From Oscillospiraceae bacterium (lineage in GTDB: Bacteria; Bacillota; Clostridia; UBA1381; UBA9506): a DNA stretch of 32,089 nucleotides. A program made the translations under genes and the position numbers. The notes below the pieces were generated by a model, which saw only the letters and a list, made by a program, of their open reading frames with translations, was not told where the DNA came from and searched no databases. Shown here piece after piece: positions 1 through 7,058 of the stretch. Positions within the stretch are counted from its first letter, which is position 1; each line of letters starts with the position of its first letter. Location: contig SVJT01000005.1 in NCBI GenBank assembly GCA_015068865.1, positions 1-32,089 of the forward strand, written 5' to 3'.

Positions 1-23
1 GCCAAACTAAAGTTTGTCGCCAT
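1..23 (-). CDS. Possible 5' end of a gene running off the left edge
   Basis: On the minus strand an ATG at 23 opens a frame MATNFSL that is still open at the window edge. GAGG seven bases before it, followed by AGGAG directly in front, would serve as a ribosome binding site. Only seven codons are visible, so neither the product nor the reality of the gene can be judged; the call rests on the Shine-Dalgarno sequence alone. Confidence 0.3.
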
Positions 24-528
24 TCTCCTACCTCATGTTCCGCCCGGCAGGGCATAAGAAGAAAATGTGGCGGTTAGAACGAAATATGAAAGGAATTACT
101 TTAGTTTTGTTATATTTTTATGTAAAGGGGATGACCGCTCATCCCCTTTACGAATCCCCTGCCGCGCCAGGCGTTTAAATTCTAAAAATCCAGCCGCTTA
201 TTTTTGCAAAATCTTATCGTCGCGCCCAGTCGGCAACTTATGCCTCCAGAGCGCTAAAACAAGCTGTCAGCAAAGGAAATCGAAACAGCTTGTTTTACGA
301 TGATTTTGCAAAACTTTCGCGGGGATTTTATCGGAATTTGAAACGCAACGGCGATTTTCTACGCAATTAGTTTATGATACTTTTCTAAATCACAAAACGC
401 AAAAAGCCTCTGCTATATCATCTTATATTTTATAATTAATTTAATTTTAATTCTTTTACGGAATTATGTCAATAGTAAAATTACATATAATTCTAATATA
501 GAATTTAATGTAAAGGTATTTGATATCT
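24..528. other. Gene-free edge region with two perfect inverted repeats
   Basis: No convincing gene lies here. Two perfect inverted repeats stand out. At 123-150 TAAAGGGGATGA pairs with TCATCCCCTTTA around the loop CCGC. At 255-297 TAAAACAAGCTGT pairs with ACAGCTTGTTTTA around a 17-base loop. Neither has a T-run, so they do not look like simple terminators. The first ~360 bases look clearly more GC-rich than the AT-rich stretch at 400-520, which suggests a different origin or a structured leader for a minus-strand gene beyond the edge. Confidence 0.5.
489..505. promoter_or_regulatory. Palindrome upstream of the XRE regulator, possible operator
   Basis: AATTCTA-ATA-TAGAATT is a perfect 7+3+7 palindrome 24 bases before the ATG of the small XRE regulator. 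Such regulators often bind dyads in their own promoters, so autoregulation is a reasonable inference; no clear -35/-10 pair was identified with it. Confidence 0.35.
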
Positions 529-786
529 ATGAAAATTAGAAAAAAAGAATATGGAAATAGTAATATCGTTGGCAAAACCATTGAAAAATTAAGACTCGAA
601 AAAGGCATTAAACAAAATGAATTTATATCTAGAATGCAAATTATGGGTTGCAATATCAACCCAACGAGTTATTCCAAATTAGAAGGACAAATTCGTATCG
701 CCACCGATAAAGAAGTTTTTGCCGCTGCTAAAATTCTGAATGTCAGCATTGATTCTCTGTTTCCTTCCCCAAAAGACGACGAATAA
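529..786 (+). CDS. Small XRE-family helix-turn-helix regulator
   Basis: An 85-residue DNA-binding protein of the Cro/CI (XRE) type. Residues ~14-75 carry the usual pattern: IEKLRLEKGIKQNEF (first helices of the HTH), then INPTSYSKLEGQIR (recognition helix region) and a final KILNVSIDSLF. It is a single HTH domain with no sensor or enzymatic part, so it is probably a repressor of nearby genes or of itself. The ATG at 529 is preferred over the TTG at 520 because the AAAGG at 512-516 is too close to the TTG, although 12 bases is long for the ATG. A 17-bp palindrome lies just upstream, and a bidirectional terminator shared with gap lies downstream. Its targets are not evident. Confidence 0.75.
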   Translation: MKIRKKEYGNSNIVGKTIEKLRLEKGIKQNEFISRMQIMGCNINPTSYSKLEGQIRIATDKEVFAAAKILNVSIDSLFPSPKDDE

Positions 787-800
787 AGCTCTGTAGCTAC

Positions 801-835
801 AAAAAAAGACCGCTTGAAATTTCAAGCGGTCTTTT
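801..835. terminator. Bidirectional terminator between the XRE gene and gap
   Basis: A 16+16 perfect palindrome built on AAAAGACCGCTTGAAA (804-819) and its complement (820-835), with A-runs on the left and T-runs on the right. It lies between convergent genes and should terminate both. Confidence 0.9.
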
Positions 836-854
836 ATGATTTTTACATTAATTC

Positions 855-1868
855 TTAGCCTAATTCAGCAAAGTACTTAATGGTTCTTACCATCTGGCTG
901 GTGTAAGAATTCTCATTGTCATACCAGGAAACAACCTGAACCTGAGAATAACCGTTGTCCATATTGGTAACCATTGTCTGAGTAGCATCGAAGATGGAAC
1001 CGAACTTGCTGCCTACGATATCGGAAGAAACGATTTCGTCTTCATTGTAAGCAAAGGATTCATTAGCAGCAGCCTTCATAGCAGCGTTAATGCCTTCAAC
1101 AGTAGCCTTACCCTTAACAACTGCAACCAGGATTGTGGTGGAGCCGGTGGGGGTAGGAACACGCTGAGCGGAACCGATGAGCTTGCCGTTCAGTTCGGGA
1201 ATAACCAGACCGATTGCTTTAGCAGCACCGGTGGAGTTAGGAACGATGTTAACAGCACCTGCTCTGGATCTTCTCAGGTCACCCTTTCTCTGAGGACCGT
1301 CTAAGATCATCTGGTCGCCGGTGTAAGCGTGAATGGTGGACATGATACCACTTTCGATGGGCATGTAATCATTCAGAGCCTTAGCCATGGGAGCCAGACA
1401 GTTGGTTGTGCAGGAAGCTGCAGAAATAACAGTGTCTTCCTTAGTTAAAATGTCATGGTTAACGTTGAAAACAACGGTGGGCAGATCGTTACCTGCAGGA
1501 GCAGAGATAACAACCTTCTTAGCGCCTGCTGTGATATGAGCAGAAGCCTTTTCTTTAGATGTGTAGAAACCGGTACATTCCAGAACTACATCAACGCCTA
1601 ATTCACCCCAGGGGATGTTTACAGCGTCTTTTTCTGCATAAATTTTGATGGTCTGACCGTCAACGGTGATAGAATCTTCACCAGCAGAAACGGTGTCTGC
1701 CAGAGCATATTTACCCTGAGCGGAATCATACTTTAATAAGTGAGCCAGCATTTTGGGGCTGGTTAAGTCGTTGATTGCAACAACCTCATAACCTTCTGCA
1801 CCGAACATCTGTCTGAAAGCCAGACGACCGATACGACCGAAACCGTTAATACCTACTTTTACTGCCAT
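855..1868 (-). CDS. gap: Glyceraldehyde-3-phosphate dehydrogenase
   Basis: Cytoplasmic glycolytic enzyme that converts glyceraldehyde 3-phosphate, NAD+ and phosphate to 1,3-bisphosphoglycerate. The 337-residue length is normal. The Rossmann motif [10 protein letters not shown] is at residues 6-15. Asp34 in INDLTSP is typical of the NAD-specific glycolytic form. The catalytic Cys153 lies in SAASCTTNC, and the catalytic-domain motif [12 protein letters not shown] is near the C-terminus. The start is supported by AGGAGG nine bases upstream. The gene stands alone here with its own promoter and terminator; pgk and tpi are not adjacent, and no CggR-type regulator is in the window. A palindrome overlaps its -10 box. 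Confidence 0.98.
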   Translation of the reverse strand: MAVKVGINGFGRIGRLAFRQMFGAEGYEVVAINDLTSPKMLAHLLKYDSAQGKYALADTVSAGEDSITVDGQTIKIYAEKDAVNIPWGELGVDVVLECTGFYTSKEKASAHITAGAKKVVISAPAGNDLPTVVFNVNHDILTKEDTVISAASCTTNCLAPMAKALNDYMPIESGIMSTIHAYTGDQMILDGPQRKGDLRRSRAGAVNIVPNSTGAAKAIGLVIPELNGKLIGSAQRVPTPTGSTTILVAVVKGKATVEGINAAMKAAANESFAYNEDEIVSSDIVGSKFGSIFDATQTMVTNMDNGYSQVQVVSWYDNENSYTSQMVRTIKYFAELG

Positions 1869-1912
1869 AGTATAAAAACCTCCTAAATAATTGTTATAAT
1901 TTTATCATATCT

Positions 1913-1941
1913 ATTTTACAATATTGTAATAAAATATGCAA
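1913..1941 (-). promoter_or_regulatory. gap promoter with an overlapping palindrome
   Basis: On the minus strand TTGCAT (1936-1941) and TAAAAT (1913-1918) are 17 bases apart, a good sigma-A promoter. The 14-bp perfect palindrome TTACAATATTGTAA at 1916-1929 overlaps the -10 box and the spacer, which is where a repressor would act. The cognate regulator is unknown. Confidence 0.6.
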
Positions 1942-2023
1942 GTATTATTTTGTATTTTTTTCATTTTTTCTTTTATTCCACATAAAAAAGGTACATTTTT
2001 CTTCGTTCTTTATATATTTTTAC

Positions 2024-2614
2024 TTATTCTGCCTCTTTAGTCAGTGTATAATCCTTTAAAATCTCCGCTTTTTTAATGACCGGTTTTTTAATAATCTCAT
2101 CATGATTTAAACCGCGGGTTGGTAGTGCTGCCATTTTATCTGCAATTTCAATTCCCTCAACCACTTTGGCAAAAGTAGCATATTTTCCATCTAAATAGGG
2201 CGCTGCATCTACCATTATAAAAAACTGACCACTGGCAGAATTGTGGTTATCGGCGCGCGCCATCGACAGAACACCACGTTCATGCTTTAAGTTATTCTCA
2301 AAGCCGTTTTCTGTAAATTCGCCTTTAATACTTTTACCGGATCCGCCTACACCAAAGCCATCAGCCGAGCCACCCTGCACCAGTCCGGGAATGCTGCGAT
2401 GAAACACTTTACCATCATAATAGCCGGACTTTACGCAATCCAAAAACAGTTTTACACTTTCCGGTGCGATTTCAGGATAGGTTTCAATAATAATTTCGCC
2501 TTCGTCTAACGTTAATTTAACAAAGGTGTGCTTTCCTCCACCGCTGTTGCAACCGGATAAAACACAAACACACAAAAGTAACACACTCATAACCATGGAT
2601 ATTATTTTTTTCAT
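2024..2614 (-). CDS. Cyclophilin-type peptidyl-prolyl isomerase, lipoprotein
   Basis: A secreted, membrane-anchored proline isomerase that should help fold exported proteins. The 196-residue protein starts with a lysine-tipped hydrophobic signal ending in the lipobox VLSGC near residue 22, so the Cys should be lipidated. The rest is a cyclophilin domain with the usual hallmarks: VKLFLDCVKSGYYDGKVFHR, then LSMARADNHNSASGQFFI, then YLDGKYATFAKVVEG. The ATG at 2614 is chosen because AAGGAG sits seven bases upstream and the signal peptide begins there; a longer frame to 2665 lacks this. It follows a terminator on its upstream side and is not obviously co-transcribed with gap. Confidence 0.92.
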   Translation of the reverse strand: MKKIISMVMSVLLLCVCVLSGCNSGGGKHTFVKLTLDEGEIIIETYPEIAPESVKLFLDCVKSGYYDGKVFHRSIPGLVQGGSADGFGVGGSGKSIKGEFTENGFENNLKHERGVLSMARADNHNSASGQFFIMVDAAPYLDGKYATFAKVVEGIEIADKMAALPTRGLNHDEIIKKPVIKKAEILKDYTLTKEAE

Positions 2615-2685
2615 TGTAAAACTCCTTATCTTCTGCATTATTTTAATAGCAAAATCAGATGCCACAAAATCATTTTACCGTGAGT

Positions 2686-2713
2686 AAAAATGCTTGCTTG
2701 CAAGGGCATTTTT
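2686..2713 (-). terminator. Terminator of the four-helix-bundle / membrane protein pair
   Basis: Read on the minus strand, AAAAATGCCCTTG pairs with CAAGCATTTTT around a short loop (a two-base bulge), giving a hairpin that ends in a T-run. It lies downstream of the genes at 3176-3526 and 2803-3153. Confidence 0.65.
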
Positions 2714-2725
2714 GCGACACCGTCA

Positions 2726-2772
2726 ATTGACACATACAGAATTCCATAAAATAAAATTCTATATGTGTCAAT
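2726..2772. repeat. Imperfect 47-bp inverted repeat
   Basis: ATTGACACATA (2726-2736) pairs perfectly with TATGTGTCAAT (2762-2772), with a second pair AGAATT/AATTCT inside. No T-run follows on either strand. It sits between the membrane protein gene stop and the terminator, so it is transcribed on the minus strand; its role is unknown. Confidence 0.55.
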
Positions 2773-2802
2773 TATAGAATTCGTGAATGATTTAGATGCC
2801 GG

Positions 2803-3153
2803 TTATTTTCTCTTATCTAAAAAATATTTTAAAATTATTTCTAATATAGTAATAATTAGCGAGCATAACACAAAATGCCATATTAAAAACTGATATTCTT
2901 CTGTTACTTCAGGATGAAAACCAACCCCATAATTTTTACGTGATAAATACTCAAATATAAATCCGATTGTTGAACATATAAAAAGTACAAGATTATATAT
3001 TATCAAGTTTCTTTTTGAAGTCGCAAAACACACATTCACTAATGACACTGCCAACGCAAGTAAAACAACATATGTAACCGGTAATATTCCTATATAAACA
3101 AATAAACAAGGAATTATGATTGCTATATTCAGCAATAGCAATTTTCTTTTCAT
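2803..3153 (-). CDS. Small four-helix membrane protein of unknown function
   Basis: A 116-residue protein that is mostly hydrophobic. Four membrane segments can be placed at about residues 4-22, 25-43, 50-68 and 88-110, with a positively charged end (KYFLDKRK). I do not recognise the family. It starts 22 bases after the four-helix-bundle gene stop on the same strand and shares its promoter and terminator, so the two form a small operon downstream of the hairpin-repeat array. The ribosome binding site is a modest AAGG seven bases before the ATG. Function is not assignable from sequence; any link to its partner is inference from co-transcription. Confidence 0.75.
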   Translation of the reverse strand: MKRKLLLLNIAIIIPCLFVYIGILPVTYVVLLALAVSLVNVCFATSKRNLIIYNLVLFICSTIGFIFEYLSRKNYGVGFHPEVTEEYQFLIWHFVLCSLIITILEIILKYFLDKRK

Positions 3154-3175
3154 TTCATCACCTTGGGTATATTAG

Positions 3176-3526
3176 TTAATTTTTCTTTGCAGTAGTTACG
3201 GATGCAATAAGCAATTTTTTGATTTTACTGCATTTATCATACATATTTGTGTATTCCTCTTCTGTTATCATTTTCGTTTCCTTGAAAAGAGCTAACCAAT
3301 AATCACTTTCGTAACACTCTTTCAAGGCTATCTGAAATTTATTTATAAAGTCTGCTTTACTTGCAGCATAATTTGCTTCATGAATATTGGCTCCAATGCT
3401 TGTACCGCTTCTCAAAAGCTGATTTAACAGTACATTTCCTTTTCTGTTTTCCTTTATCTCTGCACACAGATTAACAATATCAACTGCAAATTGTTTTGAC
3501 AAATCTACAAGTTTATTCTCTTTCAT
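3176..3526 (-). CDS. Four-helix-bundle protein (S23/Avd-like)
   Basis: A 116-residue helical protein of the 'four helix bundle protein' family, which also includes proteins encoded in 23S rRNA intervening sequences and the Avd accessory protein of diversity-generating retroelements. The family signature is visible: a basic helix 1 (residues 1-28), then LLRSGTSIGANIHEANYAAS (~37-56), then FINKFQIALKECYESDYWL (~60-78), then a Lys-rich last helix. Known members form basic pentamers that bind nucleic acid. No reverse transcriptase or 23S gene is in the window, so this is a stand-alone member. GGAG seven bases before the ATG is immediately next to repeat copy 1, so the mRNA leader would consist of the hairpin repeats at 3541-4170. 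Exact function unknown. Confidence 0.88.
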   Translation of the reverse strand: MKENKLVDLSKQFAVDIVNLCAEIKENRKGNVLLNQLLRSGTSIGANIHEANYAASKADFINKFQIALKECYESDYWLALFKETKMITEEEYTNMYDKCSKIKKLLIASVTTAKKN

Positions 3527-3540
3527 ATCTTTTCTCCATT

Positions 3541-4170
3541 TAATGAATTGACAACTTTGTTATCATGAATTGGCTAAAGCCATGAATTCTCACTTCGATC
3601 CATGAATTGAATTGCCTTTTAATGCACGAAGTGTAATTCATGAGCCGCAGGCTCAATTCATGAAATCGCAGATTTCAATTCATGTCGAAAGGCAATTCAT
3701 TGATTTCATCTTCGATGAAATCATTATATAATTAGGTTACAGGAAAGATGCACCTTGTTTTTAATGAATTGACAACTGGCGTTGTCATGAATTGGCTAAA
3801 GCCATGAATTCTCACTTCGATCTATGAATTGAATTGCCTTTTAATGCACGAAGTGTAATTCATGAGCCGCAGGCTCAATTCATGAAATCGTAGATTTCAA
3901 TTCATGCCGCAAGGCAATTCATCGATTTCATCTTTGATGAAATCATTATATAATTAGGTTACAGGAAAGATGCACCTTGTTTTTAATGAATTGACAACTT
4001 TGTTGTCATGAATTGGCTAAAGCCATGAATTCTCACTTCGATCCATGAATTGAATTGCCTTTTAATGCACGAAGTGTAATTCATGAGCCGCAGGCTCAAT
4101 TCATGAAATCGTAGATTTCAATTCATGACGAAGGCAATTCATTGATTTCATTTTTGATGAAATCATTATA
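3541..4170 (-). repeat. Three tandem ~221-bp hairpin-rich repeats upstream of the four-helix-bundle gene
   Basis: Copies run 3541-3761, 3762-3983 and 3984-4170; the last lacks the 33-base tail. Each copy has four ATGAATT(G) linkers in its left half and four (C)AATTCAT linkers in its right half. Short palindromes sit between the linkers: GACAAC/GTTGTC, GGCT/AGCC, GCAC/GTG, GAGCC/GGCTC, GAAATC/GATTTC and TGATTTCATC/GATGAAATCA. A long-range stem (TGAATTGCCTTT at 3608-3619 with AAAGGCAATTCA at 3688-3699 in copy 1) closes around three of them and is kept as 11-12 bp in all copies. The whole unit is a quasi-palindrome. It is described as minus-strand because the downstream gene and promoter are on that strand. 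This accounts for the entire gene-free stretch 3527-4227 together with the promoter and terminator below. Confidence 0.9.
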
Positions 4171-4193
4171 GCACTTTCATAAAAAAATGGCAA
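4165..4193 (-). promoter_or_regulatory. Promoter reading into the hairpin array
   Basis: On the minus strand TTGCCA (4188-4193), a 17-base spacer and TATAAT (4165-4170) form a near-consensus sigma-A promoter that points into repeat copy 3. The -35 box lies in the 3' arm of the terminator of the symporter gene. The TATAAT is part of each repeat unit (also 3723-3728 and 3945-3950), but only this one has a good -35 box. Confidence 0.7.
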
Positions 4194-4217
4194 TATTTCT
4201 TTCGAAAATTGCCATTT
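4181..4217 (-). terminator. Terminator of the symporter gene
   Basis: AAATGGCAAT (4185-4194) pairs with ATTGCCATTT (4208-4217). On the minus strand the hairpin ends in T7 just after the gene stop at 4228. Its 3' arm doubles as the -35 box of the next promoter. Confidence 0.88.
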
Positions 4218-4227
4218 GGTTTTTATT

Positions 4228-5589
4228 CTATTTTTTTATCCGACCAAAATAGTCCTTTGATATGGAACTGACCACTTTACTCAATCCAAATATACCAATT
4301 AGATTAGGAATAGCCATTAAACCGTTCATTGCCTCTGAGATACTCCAGATTAAATCAAGGCTGCCGATTGTGCCAACGAAGACAAACACTACATAAATAC
4401 ATCTGTAAACAAACACGGCCTTTTTAGACTTGTCCGACAAAAATTCTATACACACTTCACCGTAATAGGCCCAACCAAGAATTGTAGACAAGGCAAAGAA
4501 AATCGTCGATGCCGTCACAACAAAACCGCCAATACCGGGAATAATCGCATTGAAGGATGCAATGCTCAATGCCGCACCCTGAAACTCTCCCGCACTCCAT
4601 AAACCCGTTGTTAAAATAACCAGGGCAGAAATGGTGCAGATTATGAGGGTTGTAAAAAATACTTCAAACATACCCCAAAGCCCTTGATGAACGGGATTTT
4701 TTGTACTGGATGCCGCATGGGCAATGGGTGCACTGCCCAAACCCGCTTCATTGGAAAACACACCTCTGGAAAACCCATAATGCATTGCCAGGACAACGCC
4801 ATAGCCTGCCACACCGCCCGTTGCTGCTTTGAAATTAAACGCCTCTTTAAAAATCAATTCAAACGCAGCAGGGATTTTATCGCAATTAATGACTAATGCT
4901 ATCATTGAGCATATCACATAGAAAACAGCCATAAACGGTACTAATTTTTCATTAACGGAAGCGATTCTGCGCATTCCTCCCAATATAACTGCTGCAACAA
5001 CAACCGTAAGGACAGCACCGGTAATCAACGGATTAACACCAACAGTGCTTTCAAGGGCAACAGCTATAGAATTAGACTGGGTTGCATTGCCCGTACCCAG
5101 ACATGCTACCATGGCAAATACTGCAAATAAAACAGCAAGCCACTTCAGATGCAAACCATTTTTTATATAATACATCGGTCCGCCAACCCACTGTCCCTGT
5201 TCATTCTTCTCTCTGTAATGTAAAGAAAGAATGATCTCGGCATATTTTGTTACCATACCCAGCAAAGCACTGACCCACATCCAGAAAACCGCTCCCGGTC
5301 CGCCTGAAACAATCGCCGTAGCCAAACCGGCAATGCTGCCTGTTCCGATGGTGCCTGCCATGGCAGTAGCAACCGCCTGAAACGGGGTAACGCCCGAGCC
5401 ATCTTTTTCGTGTTGTTTTTTTGAAAAAACACCCAATATAGTGTTTTTCAGCATATAACCAAACTTTTTAAACTGCAAAAAACCTGTCTTAAACGATAGG
5501 AATAAACCTGTTCCTATCAATAACGTCAACATAACAGGACCCCAAACAACGCCATTCACTTTTTCAATAACCAGACTAATGAACTCCAT
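4228..5589 (-). CDS. Alanine/glycine:cation symporter (AGCS family)
   Basis: An integral membrane carrier that takes up alanine or glycine with Na+ (or H+). The 453-residue length fits the family. Typical segments are VWGPVMLTLLIGTGLFLSFK near the N-terminus, TAMAGTIGTGSIAGLATAI, GGPGAVFWMWVSALLGMVTK, GGPMYYIKNGL and the conserved FSRGVFSNEAGLGSAPIAHA. About ten to eleven hydrophobic segments can be seen. The ATG at 5589 follows GGAGGAG by ten bases and begins the usual amphipathic N-terminus; the longer frame to 5622 is not needed. It follows the Lrp/AsnC gene by 36 bases on the same strand, so the regulator probably controls the transporter. The substrate within the family is inferred. Confidence 0.95.
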   Translation of the reverse strand: MEFISLVIEKVNGVVWGPVMLTLLIGTGLFLSFKTGFLQFKKFGYMLKNTILGVFSKKQHEKDGSGVTPFQAVATAMAGTIGTGSIAGLATAIVSGGPGAVFWMWVSALLGMVTKYAEIILSLHYREKNEQGQWVGGPMYYIKNGLHLKWLAVLFAVFAMVACLGTGNATQSNSIAVALESTVGVNPLITGAVLTVVVAAVILGGMRRIASVNEKLVPFMAVFYVICSMIALVINCDKIPAAFELIFKEAFNFKAATGGVAGYGVVLAMHYGFSRGVFSNEAGLGSAPIAHAASSTKNPVHQGLWGMFEVFFTTLIICTISALVILTTGLWSAGEFQGAALSIASFNAIIPGIGGFVVTASTIFFALSTILGWAYYGEVCIEFLSDKSKKAVFVYRCIYVVFVFVGTIGSLDLIWSISEAMNGLMAIPNLIGIFGLSKVVSSISKDYFGRIKK

Positions 5590-5625
5590 GGTGTAAAAAC
5601 TCCTCCGATTTCCAATCCCCAAATA

Positions 5626-6093
5626 TTACATTGAAACAAAATCCTTTTTTTCCGGCAGTAAGCAAACTTCATACTTATTGGTGGAAAGGACAACCGATGT
5701 GCGGGTAAGAGACACCCCACCAATTGATTTAACAAAATTCAAAATTTCTTCCAGCGTTTTTCCCGACTTAGTTACAACCTTCAGAATAAAATCGAAATCT
5801 CCTGCTATATAATGACATTCTGCCACAGAACCGTTATTGTTAATCTGCCTTATAAACTCTTCATTATATTTAGGATGCTCAAGACTAACATATATAAACG
5901 CTACAAGGTCCCTGCCTATGGTATTTTGATTGATAATTGCCGTATACTTTTCAATAATTCCTGAATTTTCAAGTTTTTTAATTCTTTCGATAACTGCAGA
6001 AGTGGAAAGATTAATCTTCGCACCTATATTGGTTGCATTTTCTCTGGCATTCTCTTTTAAAGCCTCTAAAATTTTATAATCTAAAACATCCAT
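5626..6093 (-). CDS. Lrp/AsnC-family transcriptional regulator
   Basis: A 155-residue feast/famine regulator. Residues 1-60 form the winged HTH (MDVLDYKILEALKENARENA, then LSTSAVIERIKKLENSGII), and residues ~65-150 form the RAM amino acid-binding domain with the DFDFILKV core. Such proteins assemble as dimers to octamers and respond to amino acids. It sits directly upstream of the AGCS symporter gene and shares its promoter, so an amino acid such as alanine or glycine is a likely effector (inference). The start has AAAGGGGG six bases upstream. Confidence 0.95.
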   Translation of the reverse strand: MDVLDYKILEALKENARENATNIGAKINLSTSAVIERIKKLENSGIIEKYTAIINQNTIGRDLVAFIYVSLEHPKYNEEFIRQINNNGSVAECHYIAGDFDFILKVVTKSGKTLEEILNFVKSIGGVSLTRTSVVLSTNKYEVCLLPEKKDFVSM

Positions 6094-6115
6094 TTTGCAT
6101 CCCCCTTTTGATTAA

Positions 6116-6144
6116 ATTATATAAAATTTAAAAAGAAATGTAAA
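6116..6144 (-). promoter_or_regulatory. Promoter of the Lrp-symporter operon
   Basis: On the minus strand TTTACA (6139-6144), a 17-base spacer and TATAAT (6116-6121). The region between here and trmB is very AT-rich and probably holds binding sites for the regulator itself. Confidence 0.75.
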
Positions 6145-6310
6145 CACGACAAAAAAACATTCCTATTTTTTTCTCTAAAAATTTTATTGTCAAAAAATTT
6201 TTCTTTACATTTATTTTTTCCCAATATTAAACCGAAAAATTTTTGGTAAAATAAACACATATTGACAGAAAACGACAGGTTTTCTTACGAAACTAAATTA
6301 CAGATAACTG

Positions 6311-6339
6311 TAGACTTTATACAGAATTTGTAATATAAT
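6311..6339 (+). promoter_or_regulatory. trmB promoter
   Basis: TAGACT (6311-6316), a 17-base spacer and a perfect TATAAT (6334-6339), 33 bases before the trmB start. Confidence 0.6.
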
Positions 6340-6372
6340 GAAATGAGTGTTTGTATTAAAAGGAGAAAAAAC

Positions 6373-7014
6373 ATGCGAATGAGAAAAAAGAAGCATCTCC
6401 ATGAGCGATTGGATGCTTGTACCGGCTTAATACTGTATGACATTTCAGAATTTAACAACGACATCAAAAGCGTTTTTCTGAATAATAATCCGCTCCGCAT
6501 GGAAATCGGTTGCGGCAAAGGCGGTTTTATACTGGAGATGGCAAAACGAAACCCACAGATTAATTTTCTTGCCATTGAAAAAAATATGAATGTTTTGTTG
6601 CTGGCCGCTGAAAAAATCAAGGCTGAGGGGCTGAAAAATGTTAAACTGTTTGCCGGCGATGTAAACATTCTCAGGCAGTTTGAAACTGAATCAAAGTGCG
6701 AGATGATTTACATAAACTTTTGTGATCCCTGGCACAAAAACAGTTATCGCAGACGTCGTCTGACCCACGAGCAGCATTTAAAGCTATGGGAAAAGCTTCT
6801 TTGTGAAAACGGGGAACTGCATTTTAAAACCGACAATCAGAAGTTGTTTGAGTTTTCCCTCAACTCTTTTGCCGATTATGGATTAAAGCTCCGGAATATT
6901 ACCTTCGATTTACATAACTCTGATTTTAAAGGCAATGTGATGACGGAATATGAAAAGCTCTTTTCCTCTCAGGGACAGCCAATTTACCGTTGCGAAGCCA
7001 TTTATGTTAAATGA
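6373..7014 (+). CDS. trmB: tRNA (guanine-N7-)-methyltransferase
   Basis: A SAM-dependent enzyme that makes m7G46 in the variable loop of tRNA. The 213-residue protein has the SAM-binding motif MEIGCGKGGF at ~42-51, followed by AIEKN (acidic SAM-binding residue). It then has the family motif INFCDPWHKNSYRRRRLT, where the more usual form is NFPDPWPKKRH.KRRL, and HFKTDNQKLF. The Cys for Pro and His for Pro changes in the DPW motif are mild oddities. AAAGGAG seven bases before the ATG at 6373 fixes the start; the frame extends upstream to 6343 without such support. It has its own promoter and terminator and is divergent from the Lrp operon. Confidence 0.95.
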   Translation: MRMRKKKHLHERLDACTGLILYDISEFNNDIKSVFLNNNPLRMEIGCGKGGFILEMAKRNPQINFLAIEKNMNVLLLAAEKIKAEGLKNVKLFAGDVNILRQFETESKCEMIYINFCDPWHKNSYRRRRLTHEQHLKLWEKLLCENGELHFKTDNQKLFEFSLNSFADYGLKLRNITFDLHNSDFKGNVMTEYEKLFSSQGQPIYRCEAIYVK

Positions 7015-7015
7015 T

Positions 7016-7057
7016 AAAAAAGGATGTAAAAAAGTTAAACTTTTTTACATCCTTTTT
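7016..7057. terminator. Bidirectional terminator between trmB and ispE
   Basis: A stem of about 17 bp built on AAGGATGTAAAAAAG and its complement, with the loop TTAAA. A-rich and T-rich flanks allow termination of both convergent genes. Confidence 0.92.
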
Positions 7058-7058
7058 G

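Noticed and set aside
67-303. 78-residue open frame on the plus strand
   Set aside because: It runs through both perfect inverted repeats, has no clear ribosome binding site and no recognisable protein pattern.
3176-3526. Diversity-generating retroelement, because the protein is Avd-like
   Set aside because: No reverse transcriptase, template repeat or variable-repeat pair is present in the window; the tandem repeats lack the A-to-N difference pattern.
3541-4170. CRISPR array, because short direct repeats (AATTCATGA) alternate with short segments
   Set aside because: The intervening segments are 8-14-base palindromes, the same in all three units, the linkers change orientation halfway, and no cas genes are present.
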